Origin: Hygrophila difformis
Lineage: Eukaryota; Streptophyta; Magnoliopsida; Lamiales; Acanthaceae
Length of the DNA: 64,000 nt
Reading direction: 5' to 3'
NCBI GenBank assembly: GCA_030278955.1
Contig: JAOANR010000003.1
Coordinates: 35,296,054-35,360,053, forward strand
How positions within the stretch are numbered: the first letter of the stretch is position 1; each line of letters starts with the position of its first letter. A program made the translations under genes and the position numbers. The notes under the pieces were generated by a model that saw only the letters and a list, made by a program, of their open reading frames with translations, did not search any database and had not been told where the DNA came from. Shown here piece after piece: positions 11,601 to 22,468 of this stretch.

Positions 11601-12997
11601 CTGCTGACCATTTGTCTCGACTAGAAAATGATAAAAATGAGCTAGCCGTAAATGAGAATTTTCCGGACGAGCAACTGTTCGCCTTGCATCTTCATGATCA
11701 AGCTTGCCCGTGGTTTTCCGATATTGCTAACTTTTTAGCATGTGGAATAACCCCACCATTTCAAAGCAGAGGCCACAAAGCGAGGTTCAACCGAGATGTA
11801 GTCAACTACTTCTGGGAAGACCCTTACCTCTTCAAGCATTGTGCAGATTCGATTATTAGACGATGTGTAACTGAGCACGAGGCTTATCAAATCGCTAAGA
11901 AATGCCATGAATCGGAATATGGAGGTCACCATGGCCCCACTCGAACAGCTCATAAGGTACTTGAGTGCGGTTTTTATTGGCCTACCATTTACGAGGATTG
12001 CAAAGCGTTTGTTAAAGCTTGCGACAGATGCCAAAGACTAGGGAATATCTCCAAGAGGGATGAGATGCCTCAACAAGGAATTCTCACTCTCGAGATTTTC
12101 GATGTGTGGGGCATTGACTTCATGGGACCATTTCCGACATCTGATGGGAACCATTACATCTTGGTAGCTGTCGATTACGTTTCCAAGTGGGTTGAGGCTG
12201 TTGCACTGCCAACCAATGATGGCAACCAGGTCGTCAAATTTTTGAAAAATAACATTTTCAATAGATTTGGTGTACCCAGGGTGATCATATCAGATGGAGG
12301 AACCCATTTTGTTAATAAAGCATTTGCAAATCTTATGAGCAAAAATGGGATTCTCCACAAGATCGGCACGCCTTACCATCCCCAAACCAGTGGTCAAGTC
12401 GAGGTCTCAAACCGCGAAATCAAACACATACTCGAGGCCACTGTGGGGACAACTCGCAAAGATTGGTCACGTAAGCTCAATGATGCTTTATGGGCATACC
12501 GTACTGCATTCAAGACTCCCATTGGGATGTCTCCATACAGACTCATCTTCGGAAAAGCCTGTCATTTGCCCGTAGAACTAGAGCATAAGGCTTACTGGGC
12601 CGTACGAATGCTCAATTTTGACCCCCGAGTTGCTCAGAGTAAACGCAAGTTGGACCTCAATGAAATTGAGGAAATACGTGCGCAAGCTTATGAAAGCTCG
12701 AGGATTTATAAAGAGCGGACCTAGAAGTTACATGATCGTCGTATTAAATCTAAACACTTCTATGTTGGCCAGAATGTCTTGTTATTTAATTCTAGGTTGA
12801 AGCTATTCCCCGGAAAGCTTAAATCCAGATGGGAAGGGCCATACGAAGTGATGCACGTGTTTGAAAATGGAGCTGTCAGGATCCGAACTGACAAGGGAGA
12901 GCTGGTGGTGAATGGACACAGACTGAAGGAGTATCTTGGGCAGTTCGACCCCGAAAAAGAAGCTCAGATGACAACAGAACCGGCTTATGTTCAATAA
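8660..12997 (+). pseudogene. pol: Element B pol: protease, RT, RNase H, integrase
   Basis: This is Athila-type Pol. In order it has protease with active Asp at 9422-9424 ([11 protein letters not shown]), reverse transcriptase with VFMDD (10832-10843), and RNase H with VMCDASD and [10 protein letters not shown]. Integrase follows, with an HHCC zinc finger and catalytic Asp 12116-12118, Asp 12293-12295 and Glu 12416-12418. An in-frame TAG at 12722-12724 interrupts the integrase C-terminus, and similarity then runs on to the true end at 12997. The catalytic residues look intact. The two defects in this frame are the amber codons at 8657 and 12722. There is no frameshift in more than 4.3 kb, so decay is recent. 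ORF 8684-12724 is the longest open stretch. Confidence 0.92.
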
Positions 12998-13100
12998 ATA
13001 TTATACATATATTTACTTACTTATTTATTACTTTCTCCATTTATTTTATTGGGACAAAGTATCCAAAAATCAAGTGAACATTTAGAGTACTAAGACTCTA

Positions 13101-13116
13101 AATGTGAGGATGTTGA
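13101..13116 (+). other. Polypurine-junction motif, internal copy 1
   Basis: AATGTGAGGATGTTGA is identical to the 16 bases spanning the internal/right-LTR junction at 21579-21594. It recurs at 15582-15597. Confidence 0.55.
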
Positions 13117-13438
13117 TATTTGGAGAAAACCTAATACCTTTTCATAATTGTTTTGCAGGAATTCGAGGAACCAACAAAAAGAAAGATAAAGCTTCCAAAA
13201 ACCAGGTTCCCGGTTGGGGTAACATTATATTTAATGGAGGTTAATTTTGGAATTTAGAGAAATCTAAAATCCAGAATACATTCATAAAATAAAATTATTA
13301 ACCCAACCTAATTTATGCAAGCAATTTGTTTTAGATTCTCATTCGGTGTAGATTTGTCAGCTTTTGAGTTCATTTAATTTTTGGAAAATCTAAAAATTTT
13401 CCTAAGTCTTGAATGTGGTATACTTCTCAATTCAAGAA

Positions 13439-14023
13439 AATTCGAATTAATTCGAATTGCTTGAAACATACCACATAAGACATTTTGCCTTGGAATTTTT
13501 CACTCTCGGTTCTGTTAATTCGAGTTATTCTAGCAATTCGAATTAATTCGAATTGCCATGAAAATTCGAATTGGCAACCAAGGCAAACAATTTTCGGATT
13601 TATATAGGCCAAGTAGTGCAATTCGAATTATAAGGCAATTCGAATTAATTCGAATTGCCTAACTAATTCTAATTATAAGGCAATTCGAATTAATTCGAAT
13701 TGCCTAACTAATTCGAATTGGCAGGCACAAGGCATTTTCCTCAGCAAGTGAGCAATTCGAGTTATTCTAGCAATTCGAATTAATTCGAATTGCTTGAATA
13801 ATTCGAATTAGCTCATTTCAGCCTTGTACAGATTTTGCCCACATTCTCAAGTTCGAATTATGAACCAATTCGAATTAATTCGAATTGATCTCAGTAATTC
13901 GAACTTGTCTGGTTTCTCTGTTTTTCAAGCCAATTCGAATTAATTCGAATTGGCCTGAATAACTCGCATCTCTCACAGGAAGCATCAATTCGAATTAATT
14001 CGAATTGATGCAATAATTCGAAC
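13439..14023. repeat. Internal AATTCGAATT palindrome cluster upstream of ORF3
   Basis: I count eight perfect copies of the 20-base palindrome, beginning at 13439, 13535, 13637, 13682, 13772, 13867, 13932 and 13987, plus single AATTCGAATT units. The cluster stops 17 bases before a TATA box. It is the same motif as in the LTRs. Confidence 0.92.
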
Positions 14024-14039
14024 TCCCCTTCCAAATCCT

Positions 14040-14047
14040 TTATATAT
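14040..14047 (+). promoter_or_regulatory. Putative internal promoter TATA box for ORF3
   Basis: TTATATAT lies about 140 bases upstream of the first ORF3 ATG and immediately after the palindrome cluster. It is followed by a C/T-rich leader typical of plant 5' UTRs. Promoter activity is inferred. Confidence 0.5.
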
Positions 14048-14182
14048 CCGTGTTCCCCCCCACTTCCATCACTTTCACTTTTCACATTTCCAAAACACCC
14101 GTGTTTTCTCTCTCGCAAACCCTTCCCCCTCGCGAAAACCAGTCGCTTATTTCAAGCTTTCCTCCGGCCAAATCACTCGGAA

Positions 14183-14220
14183 ATGGCTTCTTCTTCGTCT
14201 AATCCAAGTGGGAGCAGGGG
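14183..14220 (+). CDS. Putative short first coding exon of ORF3
   Basis: An ATG at 14183 opens a Ser-rich 12-codon stretch (MASSSSNPSGSR) and runs into a consensus plant donor, GTAAGT, at 14221. Joining at the acceptor AG 15658-15659 keeps the frame and enters the ORF3 frame eight codons before its internal ATG at 15685. The frame match and the good sites are seen. Splicing itself is inferred. Confidence 0.5.
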
Positions 14221-15659
14221 GTAAGTGTTTCTTTTCCATTTTCGCACTCGGTTTTCGCAGTTTTTTGTTTGTCTCTTCGTATTCCTTGCGAAATCGAGGT
14301 TGGGGAGGGAATGTGTTTCATTTTTCATGATGGGGATGGTCGGAATATGCCCGGAATGTGTTAGGTTGTTCGGGAATAAGGAAAAAACCACTAGGGCAGA
14401 ACCTAAATTTTTTAGGGCTTTTTGTGAAACTGCCATTGATGGAGTCGAGTGTTTCTGTGAAGGGAAATTCTTTTATTTTGAAAATGAGGGTCTCAAAACC
14501 CTTAAAGATTTGATTTTTGTTCTTATTGCAGTATTGTTGTTCCATTTGTGTCTTTATGTGTATTTGTGTTATCTGTATTTGTGTTTTGCTAATCTGTGAA
14601 TAGGGTTAACAAGGTGGTCATGCTTGGTTCAGCCACTGTGTTGTTTTTCAGTAGATAATTGTTGATGATGACTGAAAATGCATATCGATACTATCTGCAA
14701 AATTCATGTTTTTAAGGCATGAGTTTTGTTGGTGACATTAGTACATTACAGTAGTATAGATGGATCAACTGTTCTCGTTTCTGATAATGTTTGCATGTAT
14801 AATATTATATGAATACTTTGGCAATAAATGCTTTTGTCGGGTACATGTTGCCCACATTTTGCAAACTCAGCTCTGGAAGTTGATTTTTGCACATCTGGGA
14901 CACATGGTACAGACGAAACCATGCCAAAATTTTTTCCAACACTTGAAGCATGGCATTTATGTGTAAAAAGACAAAATGATAGATTGTTCTCTACCTTAAA
15001 GTGTTTGATATTTGTCAACTTGGAACAAGTGGGAAATACTTGTAAGGAATGTTTTGTTTTATTCCTTAAAAACCCACTTTCCAAAACAAAATCCAAATGG
15101 GGGACCACTTACACCCCCAATTTCATTAAATAAACAAGTCAACACCTTTTCATAAAAATCCAAAAATCGCCTTTTGTATGTATGCATGTCTATTTTTATC
15201 TTTGTTTTTTATTTTTGGTCATGGTCCATTATACATACTAGTAATTGTATGATTTATCGCTTGCATCCGATTTTCATCATTAATCTCTTATCTTCCCTAC
15301 CTCACACGATTTAAATCACTTTTTAAGTGATAAAAAAAATCGAATTCCTTCGTAGGCTCAATAACCTACGAAATTCTCTCTTTTTGGTCCTTTGACCACC
15401 CAAAAACATCTTAGACTATTTATAGTCCAAGAAAAATTTCTAAGGATGCAGGATCCTTCTCTCTCTCTTGCTTTCCTTATTTTTACTGAAATAAGAGTTC
15501 GATTTAACAATCCAGCTCTATGTTTTTCTTTCTATAAATTCGATTAGAAACCAATTAACTCACATTTAGAGCTTAGTTCAAAATGTGAGGATGTTGACTT
15601 TCAACTCGGATCCACTATCAAAAATTTGTTAAAAATAGTTCCAACTCTTTTCTCTCCAG
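14221..15659 (+). other. Putative ORF3 intron (1,439 bp)
   Basis: The stretch starts GTAAGT and ends in a pyrimidine tract with TCTCTCCAG. It is T-rich, as plant introns are. No coding domain was recognised, and short ORFs here look random. Near its end (15582-15597) is another copy of the polypurine-junction motif. Confidence 0.5.
15582..15597 (+). other. Polypurine-junction motif, internal copy 2
   Basis: An exact copy of AATGTGAGGATGTTGA sits 62 bases before the proposed splice acceptor. Confidence 0.55.
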
Positions 15660-16149
15660 GGATCAATTCATTATAAAATCCCTGATGGGGCTTCCAAAGA
15701 CAACTCCAGATCTTGCCTTCTTGGAAATCGAAAGGATGAAGAAGGAGGCAGAGGAAAATAGGGTAGCCATACGAAATGAGCATAACCTACCTATGGACCA
15801 CCAGATTGAATGGAGGTTCGAAATGAAGGACCATTGGTGGAATACGATTCCAGAGGAAGAAAGAAATGATAAAGCAACAGGCCTCGAAAGAGACTTTTGC
15901 AAACATGTATGTCACTTCTGGAACCAAGAGTTCGATGAGGCAAGGTATGATCAACGGTTTAATGAGCCAAGAGTTCACTATGAGCGGATGGTTTGGAGGA
16001 TGAAACGACAGAAGGCTTATTGGAACAGAATGCTTGAAATCCACTTCGGAGATAGGAGAGCTGCAGCCTTTGAGCCAGTCCTCATCCAACCACCCATTTT
16101 TAGGGAAGTGAAAATGCTCTATGCCCCAAGACACCTCCACCATACTTAG
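15660..16149 (+). pseudogene. ORF3 segment 1 (Athila third ORF)
   Basis: This is the first large piece of the third ORF, between pol and the right LTR. The protein is rich in charged and aromatic residues (for example DHWWNTIPEEERN) and has no signal peptide or membrane segment that I can see. It ends at 16149. Coding continues from about 16110-16173 in another frame, so a one-base indel broke it. I do not recognise a domain in this part. Position suggests the env-like ORF often cited for Athila, but the sequence does not show an envelope protein. Confidence 0.65.
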
Positions 16150-16172
16150 TTGCGTCAACTGGTGTACTCTCC

Positions 16173-17590
16173 ATGCCGGAGACCTTCCCATTTACGTACA
16201 AGAAGGAACTATTCGACAATGGGACCATTTGCGGACCAGAGGAGCAGCTATGGCTGACATTGCATGCAAAAGAGCGTCATACTGAAATGACATTCAACTT
16301 CAGGGATTCTCTCCAGGCGGTACTGAACTACGGACAAGCCCACCACACTCCAATGCTGGATTCTATCATTGAGAAAACAAAAGCAGCCAGGAAACTGTGG
16401 GGGGAATACATGACTGCATGGGGAAAATGGGAAAGAGACATCAGGGAGTCTGTACTAAAACCGGGACTCGTGATACCACCGGGAAAAGTGGAGATTCTGC
16501 CCGTCTTTCTACCACAAAGGATTCCGGCAGTCGAACCCCGAGAGACCACAATGAAGGGGATGCCAAATTTCGAGCTAATGAGAGCTGAATGCATTGCAAT
16601 GATTCAAAACAGATCATGGGACAGGATGGGACGCAAGCGGAAACAGATCTCAGTCATGGGCAAGAACAAGTGTTTAGAATATCTCAACATTCCACCAATC
16701 CGAGACTTAGGATATTTAAAGGAGAAAGAGGCAGACATCGTGGACACCTTGTACACGGAAATGAAAAAGAGGTTTCTCGACCTGCTACGTGAAATGGATG
16801 CAGAAGGTCTGAGGCACTGTCAAGAACACCGGCCTCGTCTGCAGTATAACACGGGATTCCAAGGTGTCCTAGGCAGATATTTCACATTAAAATGGACTAC
16901 GCAACTCACAGCCATGTCTGAACCTAAATTCATTCAAAAATTTCTGAAGATCAAAGGACCGGAATTGGGATTGAATGTTGAGGACGAAGAACAGATCATT
17001 GATGACTACGTTGATCCGACCTCCGAGCAATCTGAGCCTGCCGAACATGAACCCTCTCAAACTGAATCCGAGCTAGAGCCACCTAAAAAGAAGAGAAAAC
17101 TGATAAGGTTGGCGGATAAAGAAAAGTCTGAAAAGTCTGCTGAGCCTCAGATCAGAATCCAAGAACCTCCGAATCAGCCAACGATCATTCCCCCTGTGCC
17201 AAAATTCTATGATGAGCCTCCCAAGCGAAAAGACAAAGGCAAGGATCAAGCCATTGAGCTATCCAAGGAAGAACAACAGCGTAAGACCCAAAAGCAAGCC
17301 GATGCAGAATTGGCAAAGAAGGCTCAGGAAGAAGCTGACGCAGAAGCAGCAAGGATAGCTCAAGAGGAAGCTGAGATAGATAGGAGTGAGGCACAGAGGA
17401 AAGCCGAGTACGATGCCCGACAAGCCGAAAGGGCAAGAAGGGAGAAGGAGAAGGCTGAGATCGAAATAGCAAAAGAAACGGAGGAATGGAAACAGCAAAT
17501 GGAAGCTGCAAGGGCCGAGAAAAATCGACTCTGGAAAGGAAAGAACAAATGGCCAAGGCAGCTGAAGAGGAGGCAAAGAAAGCAGAAGAA
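16173..17590 (+). pseudogene. ORF3 segment 2: nuclear-signal and coiled-coil region
   Basis: The frame encodes a globular N-terminal part, then an acidic linker, then PKKKRKL at 17082-17102, a classical SV40-like nuclear localisation signal. After this comes a long Lys/Glu/Ala/Gln-rich stretch of coiled-coil type. The frame runs open to 17747, but the authentic reading seems to move to the next frame between about 17486 and 17590, where the same charged pattern continues. No transmembrane helix is seen. The nuclear signal argues for a nuclear or chromatin role rather than an envelope; that is inference. Confidence 0.65.
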
Positions 17591-19960
17591 GACACCAAGA
17601 AGGCAGAAATGGAGGAGAATATCAGAAAAGCCCGAGAGGAAGAGGAGAATAGAAAAGCTGCTGAGAAATTGCAGGCTGAGCTGGAGAAGAAGAAGAAAGT
17701 GGACACTGAAACTCAGGTTGAGGTCGGGGATGATGATTGTCAGATAATCAGCGGAACCGATATTATTCCTGTTAAAGTGAAAGCTGAGCCAGTAGAATGG
17801 GCAAGGAAGAAGGAGGAACAGGTGGAAAGATCAACTGTTCACAGAAATGACGCAAACACGGGTGTTGAGAAAACAATGGAGGCAATGCGGCCCACAGAGG
17901 AGATAGAGGAAATGGTGCACGAGGACAATGTCAGATTTGAAGAATCAAAGAAAAAGTTCGCCGAGATTGCGAATGATTTGCATGACATAACTGTACAAGC
18001 TCTAGTGGCAGCCGCTGCCCAACCGCAACCCACAATGCAAGAGACAGTAAGAACTGAAGGTAGCAGTGGAGGCGAGCAAGCAGAGATGGGCACCATAGAA
18101 GATATCTTCAAAGATAAGACATTTCAGCAGATCCTCCATTACGATCTCAATATTCCCATAGAGCAAGGAGATGACACGGAAGAACAATTGGGAGACTTTA
18201 ACATCGGGAAGGAAGTTGAGGCATCACAACAAGAATACCAGCATGTTGCCAATCCCTATCTTTCCGAGGATTTCCTTAATTCTGTATTCCATGAAGATCT
18301 TCGTAATGCACACGAGCAGGGAGCTACTCAAGGAGGTGAAGAAACTGAGTTGAAACAGACTGAGGAGGAGTCACAACCGAATGCACAGGCTGAGTCAGAA
18401 CAGCACAAACAAACTGAACAACGGGAACAACCAAGGGAAAGTTCTGACTCTGATGGAGAACAAGCAGGAACTGAAGGGACCCAAGAATCAACCGGATCAG
18501 TGCGATCGGCTGGTTATTGGGTCAACTCAACTTCAAGGGGCAGACTGGGTGTGTCTACAAAGAAGTTCAGAAAATTCCGTATCACAGATGATGCTGACAT
18601 AATGAGGAGGTTCAACGGGAACGAGCAGAATGCGGGACGATACATGGCACTGAGTGGAGTATTTGTCCCTGATAAAGGGTTCAGTCCAGAATTGATTGAT
18701 CATCCAATGCTGCGCACATTGAAAGAAAACCACGGATGGACTGAATTCCTTAAGCATCACGCTGAACCCGGGATAGCAGAATTGGTTCGGGAATTCTACT
18801 GCAACATCAATGCCACACAAAAGACAAGTTGGGTGCGAGGAGTTAACGTAGACATCTCTGCAGACTACTTGAATAACTTCCTTGGTACACCCAACTGGAG
18901 GTCAGAAATCCCGACATCTGAACATTTCGAGAAGGGAGCAAGCAGGGCAGCTGACAGGCAATATCACGACAACATCACTCGGTCCCTTACTGCTGAAAGC
19001 TACACTGGTGAGATCCCCTTCAAAGCAAAGCACCTGAAATTGGAATTTCAACCCTCCTATGACTTCTACATGTCGAAGATCAGGCCAAACCCGCATGCAC
19101 ATGAAACATCTGGTCGAATGTTGAAGGGTTTTGCCAAGATTTGGCATGGACTGAAGATCAATGTGGGGGAGCAGATTTTCCATGTCATGACAACAAAAGT
19201 CACAGGCACCAGAGCTGCTGCTTTATGCTATCCCAACCTCATCAGGAGAATCTGTGAAGCCCAAGGAGTAGATCTATCAGATTTCGCAGAGAGTGATCTT
19301 ATTGATATGAGCCGGCCGATCCCAGTCCCAAAGACAAGGATAACTGAACCAGTCACATACATTATGCCGGAAGAATCAGACGCTCAATCTAGATACACTC
19401 CGAGGACACCCACAGCCGGACGCAAGGGGCATAAGAAGAAGGACCGTCCTGAAGCGGTGCCTTCAACTGAAGAAGCTGCAGTCGCACCAACAGAACCTGC
19501 TCCCACTGCCACTCATCCTGGAACTGATGTTTCCACTCCAAGCTTATCACGAAGACATCCAGTCCGACCCTCGCGCAGAAGTCCTACTGTGTCTCAACAC
19601 CCAGCTGAATCTCAAACTCTAGAAGCAGTGAGCAGAATGGGAGAGTCAATGATGCAGAGTGTCAAGTCTTTGGCCGATGCCATTGTCTCGACTCACGAAA
19701 AACAAATGCAGAAGGAGGAAGAGTTTAGGTTGAAAATGTTTGAGAGAGAAGAGGAGTTCAGAAAGGAAGCCGCCAGGCAGCATCAAGAAAGGATTGAGAA
19801 TGAGGAGAAGAATAGAAGAATGTTCGAAGCAGTGTTCGCCAGCCAAGCCAGGATGTTCGAAAACCAAGCCGAAATGATGAAGACCATCCTCAGTAAGTTC
19901 CCATCACCTCCAGGAGATGCCACCGGATCCTCCACACATCCCACGGAGAAGAAGGACTAA
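17486..19960 (+). pseudogene. ORF3 segment 3: plant transposon-protein domain and C-terminal coiled coil
   Basis: An acidic coiled-coil linker is followed, around residues 355-600, by a globular domain. Its pattern (LVREFYCNI, then VRGVNVDISADYLNNFL, later HVMTTKVTG) resembles the putative plant transposon protein domain found in ORFs of Athila-like elements. A Pro/Thr/Ser-rich linker comes next, and a Met/Glu/Arg-rich coiled coil (about residues 710-800) ends at the TAA at 19958-19960. This segment overlaps segment 2 because the true frameshift lies inside the overlap. The function of this domain family is unknown to me. Confidence 0.7.
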
Positions 19961-21578
19961 GTGATCACATTCATGCGAGCTCCATTGTAAACATCATGCA
20001 TTAGATTTTCCATTCATTCAGTACACTTCCAATCCCCACCATGGAAATCTATTGTAACTGATGTACATTTACTGCTTTCCACAAGAGAATTCCGTCTTGA
20101 GTTCTCCATTATTTGAAAAAGATGTGTGACAGTCCAAGATGAATAAGTGACTGTCATGCCAAAAACAAGCTGTGACATGCTTGTCACAGTATCTCTTTTT
20201 ACTGCTTTCAATTAAACAAACCGGCATAAAACAAACATAAATCTGTCACCTAAATTCACATGTTGAATTTAGGCTGATGACGAAATCTTCAGACTATTAC
20301 ATTGGGATAAAACAATTAAAAATATGCATGACATAAATTCTTGAAGTTTTGATCTATAAAAATCCAATGATATGATCACTTGAAAGACTAACAAACTTTC
20401 ATGTTGAGAATTTGATTGAATAAGTTGTAAGAATTTTTCAAAGGTTAAATTTGAGAATAAATGTATGACATGATCAAACCGTCCCTTGTGAGATCTGAGC
20501 CGAGTCATTTTTACTCAATACTTCTTTTATTGTGTGAATCAATTCGATTAAAGGGCACTAGAACTTGCAATTGGGACCATTCAAGACCATGCCATTTTCC
20601 CGAAATCGAGCATATGATCGAGGCACTTAGAAAAACCCAAATTTTGGCTTTCGTTTGAATTCCAAACCCAAAAACATTTTCCCTTTAGGATTAACCAATC
20701 TGAGCCTTTAAACCTAATTTTTCTTTGAAGCCACTATATTACTCCTAGCCTTACAAAAAGACCAAGAAAATCAAACCCAAGTGTACATGAGCCATCCCAT
20801 CAAGGCATAGTAACTTTTGATCATCCAGTATATATCAATCGGTATGCTGTAAACCGATTCAAAAAAAAAAAAAAAGAGAGAGAAGGGGTAGAGAAGAAGT
20901 TGAGATCTATTCAACAAGAATAAATTGCAAATGACAAAGCAAATTAGACAAAGTCTAATGTCATGCAAAAGTAAAACAGAAAAACAAAAGAAAGATAGCA
21001 ATAATGATGATCATAGATTCTACAAAATGCCAGGTTGTGGTGGAATGGTGTCATGTCACTTTTTAGCCCAATAATTCCTTTTCCTACCAAATGTTACAAC
21101 CGTATGCCCCGTTACAACCCTAAATAAGACCTCGGGATCTCGGTTTGAGGAAATGAGCAGGTGGCGAGTTGGTCCAGTTGCAAGCTTATGGGAGAATTTA
21201 ATTGAATTTGATCTTGAGCGTTAATGATAAAAGCCAATCTTAAGAGTGAGTGAACTTTCCGATTCTACTATATGTGAGGCTCTGCTTTGATTGATTAATG
21301 ATTCATGTCATGCTTGAATTCAAGAATTAAGCCAATGCAATTTTCTAAACACATATTCAAGAAGAATTAACAATAATGATTGATTTGTGTGTTCACTCAA
21401 GTGAGAAGTATCATTCCATTAAACACTGCAACCAAGAGAGTTTAATACTTGTAATTTTGATTGTCTTATCCCAATATAAAAAGAATGAAATTTCTGAGGC
21501 CACGCAAATGGATTGAATATGCAGAGTCCAAGCTCCTAGGAGCACTGACTCTGACTGCTCGGGGACGATCAGTATTAA
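19961..21578 (+). other. Element B 3' untranslated region
   Basis: About 1.6 kb of AT-rich sequence separates ORF3 from the right LTR. It has a purine-rich tract (A-run then GAGAG, about 20863-20885) but no coding sequence I can support. Confidence 0.6.
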
Positions 21579-21590
21579 ATGTGAGGATGT
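21579..21590 (+). other. Element B polypurine tract region
   Basis: AATGTGAGGATG plus T lies directly before the right LTR start (TGATAATGG at 21591), where the plus-strand primer of reverse transcription must be. It is a weak polypurine tract with interrupting T residues. Confidence 0.55.
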
Positions 21591-21927
21591 TGATAATGGC
21601 CAAAATTGTCCATTATTTCCAATCCATTTCCGTGTCTGAGACGGACATTTTGATCGTGATTCCATCTTATTTCAATAAGAAAGCAGTTGAATTTAACAGA
21701 TTAATGCGAGTTCGTAAAAACATCAAGCCGGTAACAAAAAGACACAAAATATGCAATTTTAATTGTATTTGTGTTAGAAAAATCCAAAAACATGAAAAAA
21801 GGAAAAAGAAAAAGAAAAAGGAATGAAAAGATGGGCAAAAGAATAAGAGAGCCCACAAAAATCCAAAAAGATGGGAAAAAGATTGAAAAATCCCACAACT
21901 GAAAATTTGGTTAAGTGATTGAAGCAC

Positions 21928-22383
21928 AATTCGAATTGTGAGCAATTCGAATTAATTCGAGTTGCACAACAATTCGAATTGCTAAATAGAGCAAGAAATG
22001 GTTAAGTGTTGGAAGGGATGCAGAAGGCTAGTTCGAATTATTCAAGTTCGAATTAATTCGAATTAGGGAATGAAGAGAGAAGAAGCTAATTCGAATTGTT
22101 CAAGTTCGAATTAATTCGAATTAGGGAATGAAGAGAGAAGAAACCCAAAGGCAAGAAGAAGAGGCAATTCGAATTGTCCAAGTTCGAATTAATTCGAATT
22201 GGCACAAACAATTCGAATTGCCAACAGAGTGCAAGGAAGCCAAGCAGAAACCCTCATCCAATTCGAGAAATACCAATTCGAATTATCACAACAATTCGAA
22301 TTGACTAATGAAAGCTACAATCCCAGCTCAAGGAAGAGATCTCACAATTCGAATTAATTCGAATTGGTCGAGATAATTCGAAC
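21928..22383. repeat. AATTCGAATT palindrome cluster 1, right LTR
   Basis: This corresponds to 2271-2740 in the left LTR. The first compound palindrome has lost 14 bases and carries one substitution (TTCGAGTT). Confidence 0.88.
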
Positions 22384-22459
22384 TTCACTCAACAATTCAT
22401 TCAAATGAAGCTGTGGAGCATAGACACAACATTGGTGGGCCTAGGGTTTTGAAGATTGT

Positions 22460-22468
22460 CTATAAAAG
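22460..22468 (+). promoter_or_regulatory. TATA box of element B right LTR
   Basis: CTATAAAAG occurs as in the left LTR. A transcript from here would read into the remainder of element A. Confidence 0.55.

Larger units (their letters stand above)
12998..14038 (+). other. Element B spacer between pol and ORF3
   Basis: No coding sequence is recognisable. The stretch has an inverted repeat (CATTTAGAG / CTCTAAATG, 13080-13106), a copy of the polypurine-junction motif at 13101-13116 and the internal palindrome cluster at 13439-14023. Confidence 0.6.

Noticed and set aside
13439..14023. Heat-shock elements in the palindrome cluster
   Set aside because: TTCGAA has no two-base gap between TTC and GAA, so the units do not form the nTTCnnGAAn arrangement required.
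15660..19960. Calling ORF3 an envelope gene
   Set aside because: No signal peptide, membrane anchor or cleavage site was seen, and a nuclear signal is present. Position alone does not support env.
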